Part shown: positions 33,985-45,261 of the stretch, piece after piece
How the letters are laid out: each line of letters begins with the position of its first letter
How positions within the stretch are numbered: position 1 is the first letter of the stretch
From: Strongylocentrotus purpuratus
Lineage: Eukaryota; Echinodermata; Echinoidea; Camarodonta; Strongylocentrotidae
Length of the DNA stretch: 64,000 bases
Assembly (NCBI RefSeq): GCF_000002235.5
Contig: NW_022145605.1
Location: 1,415,321 to 1,479,320 of the forward strand
Direction: 5' to 3'
Notes under the pieces: model-generated
Told to the model about the DNA's origin: nothing
The model's database searches: none
The model's input: only the letters and a program-made list of their open reading frames with translations
Position numbers and translations under genes: made by a program

Positions 33985-36900
33985 GTGGAGAGTATATAAC
34001 TATTATGTTTGTATTTCGAAATGTAAAGCGCCTTGAGCATGTTCATGTAAAGGCGCTCAATAAATACCAATATGTATGTATAAGACTAAAGCATAACACA
34101 GCACTGATAACCAGATCACGCCGACATCCGCGCTCGCGCTCATAGAAGATATACACAGCGCAGCCCGAACGTGATCGTTAGTTCCCCCCCCCCCCCCCAA
34201 TCTACGGGCTACTACCCCAATCCTTCGGTGGTTCGCGACCTCGTAGTCCATCCAGAAAAATTTACTCCTAATTTCTCTTGTCTCAAGTTGGCAGGTATGC
34301 ATGTGGTTATAATTCAAGGTATCTGTCTCTCCCTTAATAAAACCCAAGTTATGTAGGTAACATTCTTGAACATAGTCAAGATTAAAGGGATTCAGCAGGA
34401 TCATTCTTGATCATTGTACTTTTTATATGGTCTTCATCACAATCCTGAAACTACTACTAATAATAATAATAATTGTGGCTTCTTATATAGTGCACATGTC
34501 CGCCACGTTGTGACGCTCCTGGCACTGCCCCAATTATTACCCTGGCTTTAGCAAGGGGGCCACTATGGCACTCTAGCATTTTAAGGAATTAATTCCTGCC
34601 AGGTACCCATGTACATCACCTGGGTTGAGTGTGGCAAATGTAGATCAATGTCTTGCCAAAGGACATTAGTGCCTCAGCGGGACTCGAACCACGGACCTTG
34701 TGATCAACAGTCCGGCGACGTATCCACTCGACCACGACACCTCCGATATGAATATCCACTGTAATAAACAATAGGCAACTCAGACATCAAGAGATATCCA
34801 AGAGAATTATTTAGATTGCTGATCACTATTTAAATCACTATACTCTTCTTTACCTCGCTATATCCAGGTTGACAATAAAGAAGGGGAGAATAAGATGGCT
34901 GGTGACCTCTCTCATGACCCCAACCGACCTCGCTTCACTCTGAACGAACTCAGGAAGGTCTTGATTGAGAGGGATGAGATGCATCTTAAAGTAGTGGCCT
35001 TGGAAGAAGAACTGGAAACATACAGGTGAGACCAAGTCTTCATATGATAACCCCTTAATGCCCCACTGCACTACTTATAGCTACTTGCGCCCTCTATACA
35101 GCCTTATGTTAATTGAGAGCTGACTTGATGAGATAATCACCTGCCAGTGACCTTGCAGGGAGGTCTAATCCCTCCATGCCAAACTGGTGCAGAGGGGCTT
35201 TAAGGCTTGTTCATGTTTACCCATGGTTACCCATGGTTACAGACGAGGCAAAATAAGATAATGGGCTTCACATATCTGTATTTTACTACACACAGATGAA
35301 AGAAAATGCATATGAACTATGTTGCACAAAGCTCCATTTTTTCAAACCCACTTGATATGCACTTACATAAATAACCACTGTTGTTTACTGTGCTGTATGT
35401 GAACAAGCCGTTAGAGGTAACCGTCACTTATTTCTTCTGCATGTTCGGGGTTCCCCCCCCCCCCCCCCCCCTCAGTGTTATTTAGGGAACGCATATTATA
35501 ACTTAAAAGGGACTATTAAAATCACCTTTCTTTTTTTGTCTGTGGAGGTGTCTGTATCCTTAAATGATGTTATCATATATTCAACTGTCAGCTTTTGTGA
35601 AAAGATATTGAAGTTTGAGTACCTAATTGCACTCCAAGCTGAGTTAGTTGTGGGTAGAGTAGTTGATGTACTAGCATGTACATAGCATGATGAATTAGGA
35701 CAACCAGTATATATGTCTTTGCTTCATAATTTATTTGTTTTTTGTTTGTATTCATGTTTTTCCAGAGCTGAAGAAGACCAGACAGGGTCCTCTGCAAATA
35801 CTTCCTCTCCTTGTCAACAAGAAGAAAACTCTGGCAAAAACAAGCCATCAGGAATCAGAAAATTGTAAGTATCTTCCTTCTGTACTCTATGATAAAGTGA
35901 GATAAAGTGAAAACTGGCTGGCTCACACTGTACAAATAAACAGTGTGTTCAAATTTTAAAGCTTGCCCCCCCCCCCCCAATTGTTTTGACTTGTGACTAA
36001 GAAAACATGATAAGGCACTTGGATCAGTTTCAATCAAGCGATCTCATTTGAATGTCATAAAATGTAAACATGATGTAGAATGGATAGATAATGAGATAAA
36101 ATCCATGATTAGAAATTTGTCTGAAGATAAAGTAGAACAATTGTTCGCTAGAATTGTCTCAGAGAAGAGTTAGGTACATGTACAAATTATCATAATGATT
36201 TGGAGCACCATTAAAGTGGTAACACATATTTTGATGTTTATAGTTAAGGCACTTAAAAATGTGTGGGGGAAAAGACACAAAGCAGTGCACTAATGAAATA
36301 ACTGAAATGCATGTCATTTAGGTATGGCAATGCAGTTTGTATTCACAACAAAACCTTACATGTCAAAAGCATAGATGCACCAGTTATCCTTGAATTCAAA
36401 TCTGTGCAATACAAGCTTATATACCTTCAGAGTCAAATGAAAATGAGAACAATTACATTTTTGTAAAATATAATTTTGTGAAAAAGAGCAGTGTTTTTTG
36501 ACAGGCCAATTTAATTTTTTCACTCACCTGTACCTCACAAGGGCTATTCACTGTAATTTGTTATCAGGCTGTAATTATGAAAAAATTGTTCTGCAATGAT
36601 CCGAGTGAAACCATATTTTGAAGTAGAGATTTTTTTTAAAAATCATATTTAAGTGAATGGTCAAGTAGTAGGACAGATTCTTACAGATACTGAACAATTT
36701 TTTTGGAGTATATTATGTACCCCAAGTTAGAAGTATTTGCTTTATCTGTATTATCTATGCACATACATAATGGTGTCACAACACAATTTCTCTCTTATGA
36801 ACAGATTTGCTGAAGCCATAATGTACATCAATCACATAAAGTGATTCTTGGAAATAATAAACGTATTCCTCAGAATATGGGTAAAAAGTGAGAAATTTAA

Positions 36901-39900
36901 GATACTGTCATTGCTCTAACAATTAGCCACCCGCATGTCTGAGTAATTGTTTTGTTGCATGGATGCACACTACTAGCCTTAACATAGTGCTGGGGGAGCT
37001 GCAATGATATCACATGACCTAGCATTTTTGATAGAAAAGTTTAACATTTCATTTGTTTAAATGGTTTTTCTACATAGAGCATTTATCTATAAGCTCTTTT
37101 CATGTATTATTTGATGCTATTAGGTTTTGTATTCATTATGTTTGCTTTTGGAAAATAGTTGTCATTCTAAACTGATGACTAACAGGAGAGTTTATAAAAC
37201 TGCACACGTTGAGTTGTCTATCATGTATAACCCTTTAGATACTATTTGATTCTTATAGTACACATTTTCCATAGACTTCAGCTTTTTTTTTCTTCACACA
37301 TACAGGTTAACCTAATTGTAAAGTTCATCTCAACCACTCAACCCATTCTTATTATCTCATGTAATGATTGTTAAAGATCCGTAAATCTTCAGTTAGTAGC
37401 TCATAATCTTTTCCAATATCATTCACTCCTTTTCAATTTCTTTGTCATCTTTTAAAAAGGAATCTTACAGTATCAAAATTTCATTTCATTCATTTTCATC
37501 ATACATATTTTTTGCCTTTCCTTTTCTTTTACTTTTCTTTCATTACATGAAACCTCCTTGAGCAAGTTTCTTTTGACAGAAGAATATACAAAATGCCTTT
37601 TCACTAAGGCTACCGCATGTTGTTCCTGTATTCAACATGGGAATGTACAGGGAATTTTTAATTGTTATTGCTTTTTGATATAGCCTTTTAGTATTTAAAA
37701 ATGGATTTATCCCGCTTTCACTTTCTAGATCCATGTCTCATATAACCTCTCTAGTTGTGAAGATTACTAAGTATAGTACTATTATCACTGTCCATGATAT
37801 CATTATCGTGCTTCCGGACTTATGATGCATCTACGTATTGTATTAGTTGAGTTCATATGAAACCATAAAAGTATACAAAACTTGCAACTAGTAATTAAAT
37901 AAAATAATGGAATATCGTATACCACTACAGTAAGAACATATCATACAAAAAACATTAGTAGAAAATGTGAAACCTATTTAATTCTCGGTGTTAATATATA
38001 AGAGAAAGTAGCCATCAAATATAAAATGGGAATTATCATCATTATCAACATAGCATTTGAAATCATGTCTCCAATAGGAGCAAAGTAGCTATGTGTTGGG
38101 TTGAAGGTCATGTAATGTAATGCTAATGATTTGAAATATCCTCCTGCAAGTAAAAAGGGGTTAAACCAACAATATGTTTACTTACTAGAAAAAAAGAAAA
38201 TTGAGCATACCGTTCCTAATCACGATAGACTACAATCTCAACCCTACTGAATCAATTGTTATGGTCTAAAAATGGCCAATTATTGACTTCTCCTTTTCTA
38301 TATATATTTTTTGTTTGCGTATCATTATTTTTCTTATAAAGATATGATTTAATTATCTACAAGATCACATTAATTCATTTCCTAAATGACATGCAGTTGT
38401 ATGTATCAGTTCTAGCTGCAATGTAGGATCATCATAAAACACTTATCAAATCATCTTTAATGAGATTACTTCAGATTACAATATTCATAACACTCAAAGA
38501 AGTAACAACTTTGAGACTTTATATGACAATCCGGAGCTTGAAAATCAGCATTTTAACTTATCAGTTTGTTTACTTGTTGAAGTCATTTTTATTTCAGATG
38601 CAATTCCCTCACACATTACGTTCATGCAATGTTCTTCATTTGTTTTGGGGTTTTTCCACAGAAGTTATTCCTGTATGTGCATGCTTGATATGATTGTTTG
38701 CATTAGATAATTTGTCAAATGCCTTCATGCATGTAGGAATGTAGTGATCATATAAGTAACTTCAAATTGTTTTAGATTATTAGAAATGTAAAAAGTCATT
38801 TTTAACCCTTTTTATGCCTCCGCCACCGAAGGCGGTGCTGGAGACATTATGTTTTCTGATTGTCCATCCATGCCCATTTTCGTTACCGTGGTAACTTGAG
38901 AACCATTGAACAGATTTTAACCAAACTTAAAAGGAATATGAAGGATGAACTGATTAGATTTTGGGTTTAAGTGGTCAAAGGTCAAAGGGTCATGAAATTA
39001 TTTTAAATACCAGAAAATACCTTGTTACAATAATAACTTTAAAAGGATTGAAGCGATTCAAACCAAACTTTGGGGAAGTACGTGTAAACATGCAAGGATG
39101 AACTGATTAGGCTTTTGGTGGAAGAGGTCTAAGGTCTAAGTCAAAAGTTACAGGGTCATAAAAGTGTTAATAAATACCTGGAAATACTTTTTTACCACAA
39201 TAACTTGAAATGCATCAAAGCAATTCAAACCAAACTTGGCTCAAGTATGTATGAGCATGCTTGCTTGCAAGGCTGGGCTGATTAGATTTTAGGTGTAGGA
39301 GGTCAGATCATAGAGTGACAAAGTTTTTAAAAGTACCTTTTTACTATGATTATTTATTAAATATCGAACTCGCCTAACTAGGCTTAGGTATGTTATGCCT
39401 TTAAAAAAAATAAAGGAAAAGCAATTGGTTTCATGAGGTTAGATGTATAAGCATGGAGGCATATTAGAGATGCAGTCTTCTTCATCTTGTTTGTTATGCC
39501 TTTTTTTTCTTTAAAGGTATTTCTTGCTGCTTTATTTTTTTTACTTGCATTGTTAGCATGCTAACAGTTGATTTAAAGTAATTTGACTTACAATATTAAT
39601 CAAATTGTGCAAATTGTGATTTATTTTTATTTTTATGGTCTCTTGATTGAGATTGATCTAACCTGTCTGCTATGATTTATTAAAGTTCTACAAACCTTAG
39701 TCATGATCATAATTTATTGTGATTGTCAGCCAGGTTGCAATAAAATTAACTTGAAAACAAGAGGTTAATAAGTATGAATTGCCACTGTTGCCACGACAGT
39801 TTTAGTAGAACCTTTGAAAGTGAAACAAGCATCAAGCACTTGAAACCTTGAATCACTGTTTATATTTACAACATTCTCCTATTATGCTATCAAGGTTCTT

Positions 39901-40844
39901 TTGTATGTACTTCCTCATTTTGAACAAAATCATTCACAAACATGAGTAGCAAGATTGTGGTAGCAACATGGTGATTCACTGAAAGTTACGAATTGAATTT
40001 AAGTCCTATAAAATACAATTAACTCTTAACCAACTTCCACCATACATTTTTCCATGATATATTGAAGTCTAGTCAATGCCCCATCTTTCCGAAGATCAAT
40101 GTTCACCACTGAAACAAGTTATTATTATAGTGAGGTCATGCAACAGTCTTTGAATGATTGCGCAGAAACTTCCAAGTCTAAGGCCAAATCAAGAAAGTAG
40201 GTTTAAATTCAAATCGTGGTCTAACCATTGTTTGAACCTCCACCTCCACCATCGCTTCAATGTCCATGATGTCTTCAACATTTTCTCATTTTCCTTCTTT
40301 GTCTCCTTCTTAATATCTATTCAGCTTTGCAAATCTGTTCAAAGGAAAAGACAAAACAGATGTAGAGGAAGAGTTGAAAAAATGGGAATTGCTAGACCTC
40401 GAGCAAGAGGATTTCATCTCGTCTACCGAAGATCCTCTCACCCAATCTGTCCAATCAGAAACAGCTATGCCCACCACAAGAGGGAGCCCTAACACATATA
40501 CTGAGAGATCTAGACGACACTCTGACATCACACCAAGCAGCAATAATAACAATGAGGCTCCCGTCCCAGGCAAGAAAAATGACAGTTGGTTTTTTGGATC
40601 TAAATCGCGATCTCCCAGCAAGCCCAAAGAGATGGTTGATATGACATCACCTAAGGCTTCTTCATCACCCAGACGGTCAAGATCATCATCACCGAGTGAT
40701 CTACCGTTGCCAAGGGCAACCCCTCCACCTGTCAGACCCAGTAAAAATGAGGATGAGAGTGAGGATAGAGAAGGTGTCTCAAACACCTTTTCTCTTGATA
40801 CAAATATCATGCCCATACAAGCCTTGATGTACCCTAATTTCTAA
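23976..40844 (+). CDS. RILPL1: RILP-like protein (RH1-coiled coil-RH2), 7 exons, 507 aa
   Basis: Exons 23976-24263, 24659-24794, 27195-27313, 33539-33742, 34868-35025, 35766-35864 and 40325-40844 join in frame (1524 nt). The RH1 domain (about residues 13-95; [20 protein letters not shown]) binds motor/adaptor partners in this family. The central coiled coil includes [19 protein letters not shown], and RH2 (about 266-302) contains [20 protein letters not shown], the family's Rab-binding signature. RILP family proteins are cytosolic Rab effectors acting on lysosomes and at the ciliary base/centrosome. The exon order and motifs match RILPL1 best, but an invertebrate single-copy gene may be co-orthologous to RILP and RILPL1. 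The C-terminal Ser/Pro/Arg-rich tail (about 172 residues) makes it longer than vertebrate RILPL1 (about 400 aa). Confidence 0.9.
24520..24648 (+). mobile_element. LINE 3' tail fragment with (GAAATT)n
   Basis: AACAAATTTCCAATATTGG followed by ACAATAAATTGAAATTG repeats the 3' end of the LINE fragment at 19.8-21.0 kb, with a different hexamer tail. It ends 10 nt before the exon 2 acceptor of the RILP-like gene. Confidence 0.7.
24659..24794 (+). CDS. RILPL1: RILP-like exon 2
   Basis: 136 nt, phase 0 in and phase 1 out, acceptor GTTGCCACAG and donor GTAACT. Encodes [20 protein letters not shown] and a charged coiled-coil stretch. The polypyrimidine tract is weak because a LINE tail abuts it. Confidence 0.85.
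24833..24857. repeat. (TTA)n microsatellite
   Basis: A short TTA trinucleotide run just inside intron 2. The rest of intron 2 (to 27,194) is AT-rich, with GT/CT repeats at 26,418-26,625 and a MITE at 26,806-27,029. Confidence 0.8.
26418..26625. repeat. GT/CT compound microsatellite
   Basis: (GT)n followed by alternating (TC)n and (GT)n blocks over about 200 bp. The open frames here are low-complexity artefacts. Confidence 0.9.
26806..27029. mobile_element. Small MITE, ends GGCCTTTTAAAAAAAAATG
   Basis: Left GGCCTTTTAAAAAAAAATG and right CATCTTTTTTGTAAAGGCC are inverted over about 22 bp. The inside has paired GGTCGGTCA words and long A/T runs. Length about 224 bp. No clear target duplication. 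Confidence 0.6.
27195..27313 (+). CDS. RILPL1: RILP-like exon 3
   Basis: 119 nt, phase 1 in and phase 0 out, acceptor CTTCCTAG and donor GTAAGA. Encodes [20 protein letters not shown] and ends NQDVEA, the most conserved coiled-coil segment of the family. Confidence 0.9.
28550..28705. repeat. (CT)n-rich microsatellite
   Basis: CT repeats with GT interruptions and a ten-base C run, in intron 3. The overlapping open frames are simple-repeat artefacts. Confidence 0.9.
30083..30149 (+). mobile_element. CR1-like LINE 3' tail remnant
   Basis: GCGCCTTGAGCACTCCACAG followed by GGATTTGGCGCGATATAAG and (ATT)n matches the tail type of CR1-like LINEs. Only the tail is present. Confidence 0.5.
30210..30540. 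mobile_element. MITE with TCTCGAGATTGCCAAAT ends
   Basis: The left end TCTCGAGATTGCCAAATATC and the right end GGTAATCTCAAGA pair as imperfect inverted repeats of about 28 bp. CTCGAG/ATCTCGAGAT palindromes and TIR-like words (GGCAAAATTTCCAGCTATTT) recur inside. The open frame spanning it is not credible as a gene. Confidence 0.55.
31186..31272 (-). mobile_element. SINE/LINE 3' tail remnant with (AAT)n
   Basis: (AAT)n followed by GGTTATTTATATAGCGCC and GGTTCTGACGCTCATGGCGC. This resembles, in the same orientation, the 3' tail of the minus-strand SINE at 34,450. Confidence 0.5.
31713..32105. mobile_element. MITE of the TTAAAGG-AAAGACCAGT family, second copy
   Basis: Starts TTAAAGGAAAAGACCAGT and ends ACTGGTCTTTACCTTTGA. 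Its inside is the reverse complement of the copy at 5760-6134 (for example ATTTCTTATCATTTTGATGA and TAGATGATCAACCTTTTCTG). Confidence 0.85.
33442..33510 (+). pseudogene. Duplicate of RILP-like exon 4 with in-frame stop
   Basis: After an acceptor-like CTCTTTAAAG, the sequence reads [18 protein letters not shown] and then TAG at 33,508-33,510. It parallels the true exon 4 start [17 protein letters not shown] 97 bp downstream. The DNA match is strongest at TTGCAGCA(T/A)CAAG. It is either a dead duplicate or a terminating alternative exon. If spliced after exon 3 it would end the protein after 22 more residues, removing RH2. Confidence 0.55.
33539..33742 (+). CDS. RILPL1: RILP-like exon 4
   Basis: 204 nt, phase 0-0, acceptor TCTTTTCACAG and donor GTAGGT. 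Encodes [20 protein letters not shown] and [17 protein letters not shown], coiled coil, ending DNPE. Confidence 0.9.
33854..34299. mobile_element. TIR element with CATACCTGCCAAC ends
   Basis: The 13-bp perfect inverted ends CATACCTGCCAAC and GTTGGCAGGTATG are flanked by the direct repeat CATGTG on each side. Inside are a T run, a GCGCCTTGAGC LINE-tail phrase, and a C run. Length 446 bp. The superfamily is not assigned. Confidence 0.7.
34450..34745 (-). mobile_element. tRNA-derived SINE
   Basis: On the minus strand a tRNA-like head carries A box TGGTCGAGTGG (34,724-34,734) and a perfect B box GGTTCGAGTCC (34,680-34,690), about 34 nt apart. A body with TGGCAAGACATTGATCTACA and GGTACCTGGCAGGAATTAAT follows, and it ends in an (ATT)n tail near 34,455. 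It is internally promoted by RNA polymerase III in principle. It is not a tRNA gene: the cloverleaf is degenerate. Confidence 0.75.
34868..35025 (+). CDS. RILPL1: RILP-like exon 5 (RH2)
   Basis: 158 nt, phase 0 in and phase 2 out, acceptor TATATCCAG and donor GTGAGA. Contains [20 protein letters not shown] and ends EELETY. The NRPRFT arginines are those conserved in RILP-family Rab-binding regions. Confidence 0.92.
35054..35204. mobile_element. Small MITE, uninterrupted copy
   Basis: The ends CTTAATGCCCCACTGCAC and GTGCAGAGGGGCTTTAAG are imperfect inverted repeats about 150 bp apart. This is the intact relative of the split MITE at 17,453-19,695. Confidence 0.6.
35766..35864 (+). CDS. RILPL1: RILP-like exon 6
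   Basis: 99 nt, phase 2-2, acceptor TTTTTCCAG and donor GTAAGT. Encodes a polar linker ([13 protein letters not shown]) ending PSGIRK, matching the GIKRLF region of RILPL1. Confidence 0.85.
35865..40324 (+). other. RILP-like intron 6
   Basis: A 4.5-kb AT-rich intron. The only recognised content is a tandem repeat at 38,815-39,345. No additional exon was found. Confidence 0.7.
38815..39345. repeat. Degenerate ~160-bp tandem repeat, Helitron-associated type
   Basis: Begins TATGCCTCCGCCACCGAAGG and GCGGTGCTGGAGACATTATG, a palindromic edge. It continues with three units carrying GATGAACTGATTAGATTTTG at about 38,945, 39,102 and 39,271. Words such as CTGATTAGATTTTGGGTT are shared with the element at 3541-4020, so it belongs to the same broad group. 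Confidence 0.6.
40325..40844 (+). CDS. RILPL1: RILP-like exon 7 (C-terminal tail, stop)
   Basis: 520 nt, phase 2 in, acceptor TATCTATTCAG, TAA at 40,842-40,844. Encodes [20 protein letters not shown] then an extended low-complexity tail rich in Ser, Pro and Arg ([23 protein letters not shown]) and ends IQALMYPNF. The tail is predicted to be disordered. A minus-strand open frame over the same region is its shadow. Confidence 0.9.
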
Positions 40845-42498
40845 GTATCCCTAACTTCCTAAGTTGATCAAAGACATTCTGTTCCGTTTATTTCTCATTT
40901 CTATTAAACATGTACTACGAAGATACAATATAGAATTGTATTCATGTTTATAATGCAGGAAATTGCCTGTTGTAACTTTAACAAATGCAAATTTTCAGTA
41001 AACCTGTATTGTCCCAACTGATTATATAAACTCTATTGCTATTGTGGCAGAAGGGTGCTAATTTAGTATCTTGTTAGAGATAATGCTCTTCTTGTTCTCT
41101 AGATCCATACTGCAGTAGGTCTTCCAGCCATGAGTGAAAGAACATTGTAGAACTCATTTGAATGTAAGTCTTTGACCTGGAGAGGACCTCATATAGCATA
41201 TACAAACTAAATAACATTATATGGAGTTTATATATCTGTATTCATAACTAAACTAACCTGTCCAGGGCTTATGAATAATGCTCTCAGTATAACACGGCTT
41301 CTAGGAATTCCCAACTTATTTCATTAGAGTCAGAAGGGCATTAACTTTACCTAGGTGATATGAGTTAATACCATTCTGGCTCTCTATAGATGATCTTAAC
41401 CCATTACATGTTGGAACCAAGTGGTATGTGTACTAGCCTATGGCAATGAGTGAATTCAGGAGTCAGGGGGTTAGATAGTTGTATCCTTTTATTGTGTGAA
41501 AGGAGAATTAAATATACCAATTTGTTTTTGTGTATACATTAATGTGTTTGTGTAGTGCAACAAGTATCTTTGTACCCAGTTAACACCCTTTGGGTTCTTC
41601 TCAGATGAGAAATGGAACTCAAGTCTTTTTCCTGTCATAGACTGCTTTGCCATTTGATGTACAATGCGCATTTGTAAGTCAAATTTATTCCTTGAAATGC
41701 GCCGTATGCTGACTACAGCTGCCGGAGCTAAAGCTTGGGTAATAATATCTAATCTTCTTTGCATAGTGCTTCAGGAAGTTACGTCATAGTGAGATATGCT
41801 CCAGACAAGAATGGTTAATTCTTATTATAATTGTCAGCTGGAAGCGTTTCTTGAAGGAAAGAATATTTAAATTGTTATATCTTGTGAATTTTTTTCCATG
41901 AAAATTATGATTCATCCAATATAATAAAAATTATAGCAAATTATAAATCAATTACTGAAAAATTACTGGAAGTGATTGATTTATAGTTCGCTATGGTCTC
42001 ATGAAAATTGTAATTTGTGTATATATTTCCTTGCCAGAATTGGACATGAATTTCAGTTGTTTCAATTAGAAAACTTGTCTACTAGTGTACTTAGCTTTTG
42101 TTTATTCCTGAAATATCTTATATATCTAGATGCAATATAATGTTCTAACTTAACCTTTATGCTTGAAATGTTGGCATTGTTATATAGCTAATATCTTTCT
42201 TCTAGAGTTCCATAGACTAAATTATAAATAAAAAAACTGGTAATATGGTGAGCAAGTCTGCAAGCAATTTCAGTCTTCACAATTTTTGGTGTTCTCTGAT
42301 GCTCGTTTAATATATGTGTATTATCATATATGTCCTGAATAAGAAATATACAGGTGCTCGTTCAGTTGCGAGGATTTTTGATCAGGTTTCTATTTTTCAG
42401 GTTAAATGTGAATGTGTATTACTTGAAGAGAAGTATCAAGCTTTTGATTTACTACGTTAAATTCACACCCACAAAGATGTGTTATAAGAAGGAAGGTG

Positions 42499-42650
42499 AT
42501 GTAAATGGGTACCTGGCAGGAATTAATTCTTTGGAAAGATAATGGTAGGTAATGGCAGCACAGCTAAAGCCAGGGTAATAATCTCCAAGTTTGGAAGTGC
42601 TTAGTGATTGTATTAAGTGCTATTTAAAAACTGAGTATTATTATTATTAT
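42499..42650 (+). mobile_element. SINE 3' fragment
   Basis: AAATGGGTACCTGGCAGGAA then TAATTCTTTGG, AAAGCCAGGGTAATAAT and a terminal (ATT)n. This is the 3' half of the tRNA-derived SINE seen at 34,450-34,745. Confidence 0.65.
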
Positions 42651-43225
42651 GATAAATGGCGTGCATTCAAACATTGTGAACACATCTCCTGAATGTATTT
42701 TATCATTGAAATGTCATGCCTTTTAATAATACAACTTATGAATTTAATTGGTTCAAGTTGTGTAGACTTCTGAAGATTTTACTTGATCGCAGAACTAAAT
42801 TTTCTTTACTGAATACTGATGCATAGTACCAATATTTGTGTAAAATTGAATGAATTGAATGAATTGAATGAATGGATGAATTGAGCAAGATCTAAATAAT
42901 TTGTACCATTTTTTTCTAATGTTAAATATCTAAAGGCATGACAGTGATACTAAGTTAAACAGGTCACTTTCTTTTTACAGTGTACAGCCTTGTCTTTTTA
43001 TTAAAATATACACAAACTTGTCAACCCTGCAACCTTTTTTCAAAGTGAATATGACTCATAAGAAAAATATGGTCTGAAATTAAAAAGTTCAATGCCAAGG
43101 CAATTGCCTTTTTATCCATAATAATGTTTTGATTTACCAGTTTGCAGATTTCTTTCTTTTTATAGGCTGATAGTTAAGGAGCAGATGACATTCAAAGAGT
43201 TCCCTATAGTGTTTCACTGCTTCAG

Positions 43226-43228
<3 letters not shown>

Positions 43229-43262
<34 letters not shown>
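43229..43262. repeat. (AT)n microsatellite
   Basis: About 32 bp of uninterrupted AT. Confidence 0.9.
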
Positions 43263-43269
<7 letters not shown>

Positions 43270-45209
43270 CCAAGTAAATACATTGTTGCAATGTGCCATA
43301 TACAATTGACCAAAGAATAGTATGGTATTGAAATTATTGAACTAAAAGAGTTTCTCATTATATTTCCATCAGTTATGAAAACTTCATTTATATCATTTTA
43401 TATACAGGGAAGTAGCATTACAATTGTGTATTTCATCTTTCTGTGGTGCATATAAAGTATATCAAATCATATTTGGAATTGGCTTTTGATAAAAACAAGG
43501 AAGTGCCTCATTTTATAGTTGAAAAGTGATTTAAGAAAAAAAAAAAAAAAAACAGAAATATCAGGGCAGACCTCTTCTATTTCAAACAAAGAAACCGGGT
43601 GCTAAATATTTGTAAGCGTGGTGATTCATTGTGCTGTGTGGTATGGAAACAATGATCCAGAGGTTCACAATGTACAGTACAAGTATATTTATAGAATGCT
43701 GTAACAGTACTTTTGAGGTGAACATATGCTTTTTTAGCTGTTCTTTTTCAATTTTTGCCAGGTGCCTAGGATTTTACCCCAAACATAATTGAATTTTCAA
43801 ATTTGGTCATTTAACTGTAGCAAAAGAAAAGAAAAACACAAAATTTTAGAAGAAAACCAATTGCTATATCTGTAATTCATAAATAGACCTTTCATATTAA
43901 TGAAATAAATTTCAATAGAAAATGACCAACAAATTCTAGAAGGAAGTGGTTTATATTAAATCATTTATCATTTTAAAGTTGCATCTACATTTTGAATTCA
44001 GTACAGATGTGTTTTAAATACATTGCAAAAATGGAAATGACTTCATTCAAGTTAACCTTGCCATGAACTTGGGGATGTTAGTATTCACAAATTGGTTTAG
44101 AGTTAGAATATGATATCGCAAGCCTTCCCCGAATTCAGTATATTAAATTTCCAAAGAAGCTTTCAATTTTAAGACATTTTAGATGATTATACATTATATC
44201 CTACCTGTGTGTATATTCTAATGTTCTAATCAATCACATATTGAATGTACAAAGATATCAAAGATAATATTGTTGTAATTACTGCTATTATGCTGGCAAT
44301 CTCTTCACTAATACATTAATTCATGAACACATTTTATGCAAAACTACGATTTCAACTCTTCCACTCCTTCAACATGTGTTTGAATGAGGGTTATATGCAC
44401 GTTGCTACTTGTGTGAACAAGAGATTCAAATTATATTTCAACTTGTATTTTATTACTCGTTTTGATGCTTTTTATACCATGATTTTCAAAATAATAAAGG
44501 CCTATTTTCTAGCCTTATCATAAAATCTTTGTTCTTAATTGTGATTCATTTTTAGTTTGTCAAGTAAGAATATGATACTAGTAATGTAAAGTGTACGAGG
44601 GTTTATGAAGCTAAACGTAGATGGCGTGTGTATGTATAAAGCGGGTCCAGCCATTGAAAAGACACTTCCATCATGGGAGGATGGAGGGGGGAGGGGGGGG
44701 GGGCATCGATCTTAATACAAGTTAACATGACCACTGACAAGAGGTAGGATGAAGCATGGGTCGTTTGTCATCTTCATTTTCTTGCCCTTTCCATTTCTCC
44801 CTTTCCTTTTCACTTTTTCTTCCCTTCTGTTTTATGTCTGTTTTGTTTCAGGTTTTTTTAGGGGGTGACAGGAGCCTTTCATACCATTTAGGTACATTTG
44901 AATGATATGGTTTGGATCAGAATACAGGTTACATATATTAACATCAGATATAACACATCTGAAATTCTTCAAGATGACACACAGAGTTCAGTCTAGAAAT
45001 TCGAGGTACAATGGATCCATCCGTTGAGGGGTTACCAGTGTGTATTTGTATTTATTAGAAAACATCATTTTAGAAAACAAAGGCATAATAATTATTACAA
45101 ACATGGAAACAAATCTTTTGAAAGATACAGCGAAACAAGATGAATAATTGACCAAGTATGTATTTTTGCGTTACTTCAAATTATATTAAAAGTTAAGATT
45201 ATGACCAAT

Positions 45210-45227
45210 ATCTCTCTCTCTCTCTCC

Positions 45228-45258
<31 letters not shown>
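45210..45258. repeat. (TC)n microsatellite
   Basis: A TC dinucleotide run with one CCG interruption. Confidence 0.9.

Positions 45259-45261
<3 letters not shown>

Noticed and set aside
34680..34745. Possible tRNA gene on the minus strand
   Set aside because: A and B boxes are good, but the acceptor stem does not pair properly, and SINE body and tail follow; a second copy at 51.5 kb has the same body.
40310..40816. 168-codon minus-strand open frame opposite the RILP-like last exon
   Set aside because: It is the antisense shadow of a Ser-rich coding exon whose plus-strand frame joins six other exons in phase.
41489..41764. 91-codon minus-strand frame between the convergent genes
   Set aside because: No family recognised, no splice context, and composition like the surrounding AT-rich DNA.
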